Of a stretch of 7,632 bases of DNA, positions 1 to 4,461 are shown one piece after another. Position numbers and translations under genes: made by a program. Numbering within the stretch: the stretch's first letter is position 1; every line of letters starts with the position of its first letter. The notes below the pieces were generated by a model that was given only the letters and a program-made list of their open reading frames with translations, made no database searches and was not told the DNA's origin. Origin of the DNA: a bacterium (GTDB lineage: Bacteria > Fidelibacterota > UBA2242); the NCBI GenBank assembly GCA_018895675.1, contig JAHIOG010000602.1:1-7632 (forward strand). Reading direction: 5' to 3'.

Positions 1-64
1 CGGAGTAGTCATGGATTAATAAGATTTGATTCTTGTTTGACCAAGTTAATAGAAACCCGCCAGA

Positions 65-136
65 TCAATACCCCAATCCTCCAATCCTCCAATACTCCAA
101 TACTCCCATACCCCAATTCTCCAACATACCACTACC
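65..136. repeat. Degenerate octamer tandem array (CCAATACT type)
   Basis: Nine consecutive 8-base units can be read in register: tcaatacc, ccaatcct (twice), ccaatact (twice), cccatacc, ccaattct, ccaacata and ccactacc. The period is 8, so the array shifts reading frame at each unit and the open frames through it are probably accidental. Arrays of this look are common between genes in uncultured environmental bacteria (recollection, not checked). The function is unknown. Confidence 0.75.
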
Positions 137-185
137 GAATGATAACGTTCAACCCACAACTGAGGTTTTACATTTACCTGTAATT

Positions 186-191
186 TATAAT
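186..191 (+). promoter_or_regulatory. Possible -10 box (TATAAT) upstream of the HAD gene
   Basis: A perfect TATAAT lies 69 bases before the ATG at 261. No good -35 box sits 16-18 bases upstream; the nearest likeness, TTTACA at 167-172, leaves only a 13-base spacer. It is the best promoter candidate for the 261-1580 gene pair but is weak evidence alone. Confidence 0.35.
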
Positions 192-260
192 TGTTATCCA
201 GTCTGTAATCTCATAACTTAGCATCGTTGTCAATAATCGCAGAGCAAAGACAGAAATATT

Positions 261-935
261 ATGAAGCGCAATCTTGATCTGATAATATTTGACTTAGATG
301 GAACCCTGTATCCTGCTAATAAAGACATGGATATGGGTTATCCAAGAGCAGCGATTCAATTGCTGGCAAGGAAAACAGGTCGCGATCTTGCTGAAGTTGA
401 GAAAGAATTTATGAACAGGAAGGAAGAATTACGCTCGGTAATCAATGGTAAACCCACAAGCACCCTGACCCTGTTATACTATTATGACGTCAGTTTCGAT
501 GAATTTGAAAATGAGGTCGATCAGGTTCTAAATATCGATGATTATATTCAGCCCGATCCGAAATGCGTCCGGGTTGTTCAGCGAATTCATGCCGAATATC
601 CCCTGTTTTTATACACTACAAATAACGCAAAAGTCAGCCGGAGAATTCTGAAGCGGCTCGGTCTGGACACGCTTTTCCCCCAAGAAAAACGCTTTTCGTT
701 TACAGATGCAGGAAAACTGGACCTGCCACTAAGAGAAAAATTGGAGTACATAAAACCCGGTATAAAAGGATTTAAGCACATCCTGAATAAGCATAATGCC
801 GAACCGGAAAGGACACTTATGATTGGCGATTCGGAAGTTTCCGATATCCTTCCCGCTCGAAAATTGGGACTTCAGATCTATCATATCACGAATAGAAACT
901 CGTTTTACTCACTGCCGGAATGGCTGGGTATCTGA
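261..935 (+). CDS. HAD-superfamily hydrolase, pyrimidine 5'-nucleotidase-like
   Basis: This 224-residue protein has all four HAD phosphohydrolase motifs in order. Motif I is FDLDGTLYP with nucleophile D11 and acid/base D13. Motif II is the Thr in LYTTNN (residues 117-122). Motif III is K165 in YIKPG. Motif IV is IGDSEVSD with D190 and D195. A helical cap lies between motifs I and II (about residues 20-95), as in subfamily IA. The DxDGTLYP form recalls SDT1/pyrimidine 5'-nucleotidase-like members, which remove phosphate from nucleotides in the cytosol; the exact substrate cannot be read from sequence. No signal peptide or membrane segment is visible. The ATG start has only a weak purine-rich site upstream. 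The next gene follows 69 bases later on the same strand, so the two may share a transcript. The family call is secure; the substrate is inferred. Confidence 0.85.
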   Translation: MKRNLDLIIFDLDGTLYPANKDMDMGYPRAAIQLLARKTGRDLAEVEKEFMNRKEELRSVINGKPTSTLTLLYYYDVSFDEFENEVDQVLNIDDYIQPDPKCVRVVQRIHAEYPLFLYTTNNAKVSRRILKRLGLDTLFPQEKRFSFTDAGKLDLPLREKLEYIKPGIKGFKHILNKHNAEPERTLMIGDSEVSDILPARKLGLQIYHITNRNSFYSLPEWLGI

Positions 936-1004
936 TGAATTTTTACCAGATAATAAAAAACCACTTCCTGAAAAGGTCAAAATATCCCTATATTACCATC
1001 TGTA

Positions 1005-1580
1005 ATGGATAAAAACACACGTAACCTTTTCGAAGTAAGCCTATCCGAAACCCAGAGCAGAGTACTGGCTTCGACGCCTGATGGAATTTCGATCGAACTC
1101 GTAGAACACCTGGGTGAAGCTGAATATGGAAAAATTGTGATAATTTCGGAAACCCTCGTGGATAATTTCGGTAGTAATGCCCGCTTTAACCGCAGTTCCA
1201 TTAAAAAATATTTCAACTATCCCAAGACTCTGCCCTTTGTCATTCGCTATAAAGACGATATTGAAGGATTTATTGTTGGTTCGCCCATCGAAAATTTTGC
1301 CAAAGAAGCCTGGGCCCACTATGACGATAATCTGGGGAAGGGCAACACAATCTACACCTATGCTTATGTCGTCAAAAAGGATAAACGGAACATTGGCATC
1401 GCAAAAATGCTTAAGCGGGTATATCAGAATACACTAAGGCGCAAAGGTTATTTATACATGTCCGGACATGTCATGGAAGGCGTCAGCCTGCATTTTACTA
1501 AAGAATGTCACGTTGTCCGCAAATTCGATAACTGGAATAACACCGGCTACGCTTTCGAATATTATCGCTGTCATCTCTGA
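1005..1580 (+). CDS. GNAT-family N-acetyltransferase
   Basis: This 191-residue soluble protein has the GNAT core. A beta strand at 117-123 (YTYAYVV) is followed by KKDKRNIGIAKML (124-136), which fits the acetyl-CoA pyrophosphate-binding loop pattern R/Q-x-x-G-x-G/A (R128, G131, A133), and by a helix to about residue 146. A preceding strand at about 77-91 (LPFVIRYKDDIEGFIVG) is typical of GNAT beta3. The family moves an acetyl group from acetyl-CoA to an amine. The acceptor is not identifiable: no ribosomal-protein or antibiotic-acetyltransferase signature is seen. The ATG at 1005 lacks a clear Shine-Dalgarno sequence. No terminator is visible between it and the HAD gene, so co-transcription is likely but does not prove a shared job. 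Confidence 0.75.
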   Translation: MDKNTRNLFEVSLSETQSRVLASTPDGISIELVEHLGEAEYGKIVIISETLVDNFGSNARFNRSSIKKYFNYPKTLPFVIRYKDDIEGFIVGSPIENFAKEAWAHYDDNLGKGNTIYTYAYVVKKDKRNIGIAKMLKRVYQNTLRRKGYLYMSGHVMEGVSLHFTKECHVVRKFDNWNNTGYAFEYYRCHL

Positions 1581-1625
1581 TTCCTATTTTCCAACAAAGC
1601 AAAATAATTTAGAAAATAGACTGTC

Positions 1626-1766
1626 TCAGCCGTTCCGGTAAAAATCCCCGGTAAAGAAAAAACCGGCTGCGATCATTTTCTGTTCCAATACAAAGCGGAT
1701 ATGCCATCCGCCGTCAATGTAATTACCGCCTGTGAACACCAATACAATTTTTTTATCAAGACAACT
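1626..1766 (-). pseudogene. Remnant resembling the C-terminus of a beta-lactamase-like serine hydrolase
   Basis: Reading the minus strand from 1766 to the TGA at 1628-1626 gives 46 codons containing DKKIVLVFTGGNY. Many beta-lactamase-family (class C-like) serine hydrolases have a strand of the form xxLVVVFTGGNY shortly before their C-terminus, which is the basis for this call. There is no start codon with a ribosome site, an in-frame stop lies just upstream (1769-1767), and the catalytic SxxK and YxN regions are absent. If the resemblance is right, this is the eroded tail of a gene once read leftward between the acetyltransferase and manA. The match is short and made from memory; chance cannot be excluded. 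Confidence 0.4.
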
Positions 1767-1938
1767 TTATCTTCATTTGTAAAGTCTTACAAAATGTACT
1801 AATTAAAAACCCGAGCAATTTTTGAAAACAATTACAACGATAAGCATCTTAAAAGTTCTTCTGCTTTGTAACAAAATCTTTGCAAAACTCAGTTATTTGC
1901 TCAATATCTAAGACCCACACGCCCACCATAAATCCTCC

Positions 1939-1974
1939 GGGGTTGTTTAATAAAACAGCCCCTTTCCTCTTTTT
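1939..1974 (+). terminator. Rho-independent terminator or leader hairpin before manA
   Basis: GGGGTTGTTT (1939-1948) pairs along all 10 positions with AAACAGCCCC (1953-1962), with one G-U pair and an AATA loop. The T-rich tract tttcctcttttt follows (1963-1974). The hairpin ends about 115 bases before manA and about 360 bases after the acetyltransferase stop. It could end transcripts from the left or act as an attenuator if manA transcription starts upstream of it. Confidence 0.7.
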
Positions 1975-2013
1975 AGCAGTTCTTTGCGGAATTTATTCAT
2001 TTTTATCCGTATC

Positions 2014-2042
2014 TTATCAGGTGTTACTTAACTATTTATACC
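2014..2042 (+). promoter_or_regulatory. Candidate sigma70-like promoter for manA
   Basis: TTATCA (2014-2019) and TATACC (2037-2042) are separated by 17 bases; each matches four of six consensus positions. It lies after the terminator and would give a leader of roughly 40 bases before the ATG at 2089. Only moderate likeness in AT-rich DNA. Confidence 0.3.
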
Positions 2043-2088
2043 CGTGCATAGCAATACTCTGATTTTTTCCAGGATAAGGACAATACAA

Positions 2089-3324
2089 ATGATCGATATA
2101 CTTTCAAAACCGTTTTTACTGCATAATCCTATTCAGCATTATAGCTGGGGATCAAAGAATCAGTACGCCTACATTCCCCAATTCCTTGGAATCACACCGA
2201 AACCGGGAAAACCGTACGCTGAGTTATGGATGGGAGCTCATCCTACAGCGCCCACCAAAATCGATATTGACGGAAAGCTAATGGCGCTGGACGAATTGAT
2301 CCACCGTTTCCCTGAAATTTTCCTCGGGAAAAAAGTTGCTAACCGCTTCGCAAAGCAATTACCCTTTCTTTTCAAAGTGCTGTCGGCAGCGGAACCACTG
2401 TCGATCCAAGCCCATCCAACAAAGCGTCAGGCGGAACTATTGCACAAAGCCGATCCGGTCCACTATCCAGATGACAATCACAAGTCGGAAATCGCCATCG
2501 CGCTGGATTTTCTAACGGCTCTTGCGGGTTTCGCCACATATTCAAATATCCGAAAGACTATTGAAAAATATCCGGAAATCGCACAGTTCTTTGGTTCGGA
2601 AGCCCTGTCGGATATTTTCCCCGGGAACCGGCTTTCCCAAAAACAGCAGGTTGATAAGATCCGACTGTTATATCAAACGTTTATTCATTTGACTCAGACT
2701 AAAACGGAACTATATCAGAAAAACGTCGACGCACTGGCGATGCGTCTCCAATCTAAAAATTCAAAACACAACGTCCGCGAATCCCTCTTCCTGAAAGCCC
2801 GGAGTAAATATGGCAACCTGGATGTCGGACTATTCTCGATCTTTTTCCTGAGGCTGGTACATCTTAAAGCAGGCGAAGCGCTTATTATCAATCCCGGATT
2901 GCCTCATGCCTATATCAAAGGCAATATCATCGAATGCATGGCGAACTCCGATAATGTTGTTCGCGCCGGACTGACGCCCAAGTATCAGGATATTCCGACG
3001 TTGATGACAATTCTCGATTATTCACCAAATTCCGCTCAGATCATTAAGCCGGAAATGACCGGGAACGAGATTCAATATCCATTCTTTACACCGGAATTCG
3101 TCATCAGTCAAATCATTTTCGGCTCCGGTTCCCGAAAATTCACCACCGGGAGTAAAATCGAACTGCTATTGGCGGTCGAAGGCTGCGGATCGATACACTG
3201 GGATAATCAGGCAAAAAACCTGACCTTTCAAAAAGGACAATCCGTGGTTATTCCTGCTGCAGTAAGCGACTATTACATAAAAATAGATAAATCCTTATCC
3301 ATCTTCAAGATTCAGGTTCCGTAA
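2089..3324 (+). CDS. manA: Mannose-6-phosphate isomerase, type I
   Basis: This zinc enzyme interconverts fructose-6-phosphate and mannose-6-phosphate in the cytosol, linking glycolysis to GDP-mannose and other mannose-derived sugars. The 411 residues carry the type I signatures in order: QHYSWGSK (16-23), ELWMGAHPTAPT (45-56), PFLFKVLSAAEPLSIQAHP (92-110) with zinc ligands Q107 and H109, NHKSE (130-134) with zinc ligand E134, and PHAY (272-275) with H273, followed by VRAGLTPK (291-298) carrying the active-site arginine R292. HKSE replaces the usual HKPE. The ATG at 2089 is chosen over an upstream in-frame GTG at 2044 because AAGGA (2076-2080) sits 8 bases before it. The last 47 codons are duplicated 1014 bp downstream, beyond a toxin-antitoxin cassette; this upstream gene is full length and appears functional. 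Confidence 0.93.
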   Translation: MIDILSKPFLLHNPIQHYSWGSKNQYAYIPQFLGITPKPGKPYAELWMGAHPTAPTKIDIDGKLMALDELIHRFPEIFLGKKVANRFAKQLPFLFKVLSAAEPLSIQAHPTKRQAELLHKADPVHYPDDNHKSEIAIALDFLTALAGFATYSNIRKTIEKYPEIAQFFGSEALSDIFPGNRLSQKQQVDKIRLLYQTFIHLTQTKTELYQKNVDALAMRLQSKNSKHNVRESLFLKARSKYGNLDVGLFSIFFLRLVHLKAGEALIINPGLPHAYIKGNIIECMANSDNVVRAGLTPKYQDIPTLMTILDYSPNSAQIIKPEMTGNEIQYPFFTPEFVISQIIFGSGSRKFTTGSKIELLLAVEGCGSIHWDNQAKNLTFQKGQSVVIPAAVSDYYIKIDKSLSIFKIQVP

Positions 3325-3441
3325 ACAAGCCTGATTAGTATCTTTCTATAAAGCAAATAGCATTGGAATAATGAACAATGATTAACGATTTATGATTTTA
3401 GAAGTTTATATGAAAGTACCAAAAGTTAAGGATTCCAATTA
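3181..3441 (+). repeat. Left copy of 261-bp direct repeat (manA 3' end plus spacer)
   Basis: Bases 3181-3441 align without any gap to 4195-4455, with 18 mismatches counted by eye (about 93% identity). The copy begins inside manA at codon 365, runs through its stop at 3324, and covers the following 117-base spacer. To the left, manA continues with no matching partner; to the right, after 3441, the yefM-yoeB insert begins. This is the copy that completes the working manA. Confidence 0.95.
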
Positions 3442-3560
3442 GGTATATATATTTTGTTGGTCTGTCACAGTGTGATTCAGTTCCCAACCGTTAAACACCT
3501 TTATTTTTAAAGATTTTTGTTTTCCTTCTCTCTGTTTTTTACTAATAAACTATTTAAAAC

Positions 3561-3589
3561 TTGATATTTGGTTGTCGAAGCTGTACATT
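3561..3589 (+). promoter_or_regulatory. Promoter of the yefM-yoeB operon
   Basis: TTGATA (3561-3566, five of six -35 positions) and TACATT (3584-3589, four of six -10 positions) are spaced by 17 bases. The -10 box overlaps the first TGTACA operator core, so bound antitoxin would block RNA polymerase. A T-rich stretch (about 3500-3540) lies just upstream. Confidence 0.6.
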
Positions 3590-3600
3590 GTTTCTGTACA
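3582..3600 (+). promoter_or_regulatory. Paired TGTACA operator for YefM-YoeB autoregulation
   Basis: Two TGTACA hexamers (3582-3587 and 3595-3600) are separated by 7 bases, with centres 13 bases apart. Adjacent palindromes with TGTACA cores are the known operator of the Escherichia coli yefM-yoeB operon, bound by YefM and more tightly by the YefM-YoeB complex. The position over the -10 box and about 20 bases before the antitoxin ATG fits negative autoregulation. Confidence 0.75.
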
Positions 3601-3619
3601 ACAAAAAAGGTGCATTTAA

Positions 3620-3898
3620 ATGACAATTCATACAACATACTCAAAGGCTCGTGCAAATTTTGCAAAGCTTCTCACGACAGCATCAGAAGATAAGGAAATT
3701 GTGTTAATTAATCGTCGGAATACCGAAGATGTTGCTTTGATTTCTGCTTCTGAGTTATCAAGTTTAATGGAAACCGCTCACTTGTTGCGTTCTCCTAAAA
3801 ATGCTCGACGTTTATTAACTTCTTTAAATCGTGCTCTTGCACAGACAGAACCGGTTACAAATATAGACGACTTCAAAAAAGAAATAGGGTTTGAGTAA
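3620..3898 (+). CDS. yefM: Antitoxin YefM (Phd/YefM family)
   Basis: This 92-residue protein neutralises the YoeB toxin encoded next and represses the shared operon. The N-terminal DNA-binding and dimerisation part has the family's opening YSKARANFAKLL (7-18), with R11 at the place of the operator-contacting arginine of E. coli YefM. It continues through IVLINRRNTEDVALISASELSSLMET (27-52), which corresponds to the family's beta strands and helix. HLLRSPKNARRLL (54-66) closely matches the E. coli YLLRSPANARRL segment. The acidic, probably flexible tail (76-92) is the usual toxin-binding part. AAGGTG (3607-3612) precedes the ATG at a good distance. The gene follows the TGTACA operator and its end overlaps the toxin start by 8 bases. 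It lies wholly between the two manA-end repeats. Confidence 0.93.
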   Translation: MTIHTTYSKARANFAKLLTTASEDKEIVLINRRNTEDVALISASELSSLMETAHLLRSPKNARRLLTSLNRALAQTEPVTNIDDFKKEIGFE

Positions 3899-4178
3899 AC
3901 AAAAAACGAGCAAAAAAAAGAATAGAGGTGCTGTATTTCATCCTGAATTTAGAGAAGATTTGGAGTATTGGATAAAGACAGACCGTAAAATAGCATTACG
4001 CGCATTTAGAATAATCGAAGAAATAATGCGTAATCCATTCCAGGGAATCGGTAAACCCGAACCTTTAAGGTACTTAGCTCCCGGCACCTGGTCAAGACGG
4101 CTTACTCAAGAACATAGACTTGTTTATTTTGTAAGAAATATGCGAATTGATTTCCTGCAAGCAAGATATCATTATTAA
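3891..4178 (+). CDS. yoeB: Toxin YoeB (RelE-fold mRNA interferase)
   Basis: YoeB binds the ribosomal A site and cleaves mRNA, stopping translation when not held by YefM. The 95-residue product matches the family across its length: FREDLEYWIKTDRKI (20-34), NPFQGIGKPEPL (48-59), WSRRLTQEHRLVY (67-79) and the C-terminal ARYHY (91-95). The catalytic residues known from E. coli (E46, R65, H83, Y84) correspond to E57, R76, H94 and Y95, so the toxin looks active. A lysine-rich extension of about 11 residues precedes the usual N-terminus. The TTG at 3891 is the only standard start available: an in-frame TAG lies at 3885-3887 and the next candidate is well inside the domain. It overlaps the yefM stop by 8 bases and lacks a well-spaced ribosome site, so translation is probably coupled and low. 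Confidence 0.93.
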   Translation: MSKQKTSKKKNRGAVFHPEFREDLEYWIKTDRKIALRAFRIIEEIMRNPFQGIGKPEPLRYLAPGTWSRRLTQEHRLVYFVRNMRIDFLQARYHY

Positions 4179-4194
4179 AGATTTAGTTTCAAAA

Positions 4195-4338
4195 GGCGGC
4201 GGATCGATACGCTGGAATAATCAGGCAAAAAATCTGACCTTTCAAAAAGGAAAATCCGTGATCATTCCCGCGGCAGTAAGCGACTATTACATAAAAATAG
4301 ACGAATCCCTATCCATCTTCAAGATTCAGGTGCCGTAA
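4195..4338 (+). pseudogene. manA: Duplicated 3' fragment of manA
   Basis: This stretch repeats the last 47 codons and stop of manA (residues 365-411) with no insertion, deletion or internal stop. Six residues differ: C366G, H370R, D372N, Q384K, V387I and K401E relative to the upstream gene. There is no start codon or ribosome site of its own; the frame upstream runs through yoeB. It begins 16 bases after the yoeB stop. It is best seen as the coding part of the right repeat, a non-functional gene end left by the insertion event, not a small gene. Confidence 0.9.
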
Positions 4339-4455
4339 ACAAGCCTGATTAGTGTCTTTCTATAAAGCAAATAGTATTGGAATAATGAACAATAATTAAC
4401 GATTTATGATTTTAGAAGTTTATATGAAAATGCCAAAAGTTAAGGATTCCAATTA
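4195..4455 (+). repeat. Right copy of 261-bp direct repeat
   Basis: This is the partner of 3181-3441 at a constant offset of 1014 bases. Its left edge is 16 bases after the yoeB stop, and its right edge is 6 bases before the TTG of the glycosyltransferase. It contains AAGGA (4442-4446), the only Shine-Dalgarno-like site for that gene. The last 21 bases are identical in both copies. Thirteen mismatches fall in the 144 coding bases and five in the 117 spacer bases. Confidence 0.95.
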
Positions 4456-4461
4456 ATTATT

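Larger units (their letters stand above)
1581..2088. other. 508-base intergenic region upstream of manA
   Basis: No intact gene is recognisable here on either strand. It holds a minus-strand coding remnant (1626-1766), a minus-strand 26-codon open stretch (1929-1849) preceded by GGAGGA but with no recognised similarity, an intrinsic terminator (1939-1974) and a candidate manA promoter (2014-2042). The many stops in all minus-strand frames between 1767 and 1848 suggest decayed coding DNA. Confidence 0.5.
3181..4455 (+). mobile_element. Toxin-antitoxin insertion bounded by long direct repeats
   Basis: The whole unit is a 753-base insert (3442-4194) carrying promoter, operator, yefM and yoeB between the two 261-base copies of the manA end and spacer. 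No transposase, integrase or resolvase is present and no short terminal inverted repeats bound the insert. Insertion with long target duplication has been described for restriction-modification genes; the layout here is similar for a toxin-antitoxin module. Calling it mobile is inference from structure. Confidence 0.55.

Noticed and set aside
33..221. 62-codon open frame at the left end
   Set aside because: It runs through the 8-base repeat array, starts near the window edge without a ribosome site, and its proline/asparagine-rich translation simply reflects the repeats.
1627..1669. CAGCCG...CGGCTG stem with internal CCGG pair after the acetyltransferase
   Set aside because: The loop is long and no T-run follows; the sequence is equally explained by the minus-strand coding remnant.
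1849..1929. 26-codon minus-strand frame with GGAGGA upstream of its ATG
   Set aside because: Too short and without recognisable similarity; possibly decayed coding DNA, so only noted in the gap description.
2044..2088. Upstream GTG start for manA
   Set aside because: The ATG at 2089 has AAGGA at ideal spacing and begins the conserved protein; the 15 extra codons look like leader DNA.
3465..3475. TCACAgTGTGA palindrome
   Set aside because: Eleven bases, single occurrence, no promoter positioned to be controlled by it; likely chance.
3499..3523. CTTTA-TTTT-TAAAG hairpin followed by T-runs upstream of yefM
   Set aside because: The stem is only five pairs, almost all A-T, and too weak to call a terminator.
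4147..4338. 63-codon open frame over the manA fragment
   Set aside because: Its TTG start lies inside yoeB in another frame with no ribosome site; only the part from 4195 is meaningful, as a duplicated gene end.
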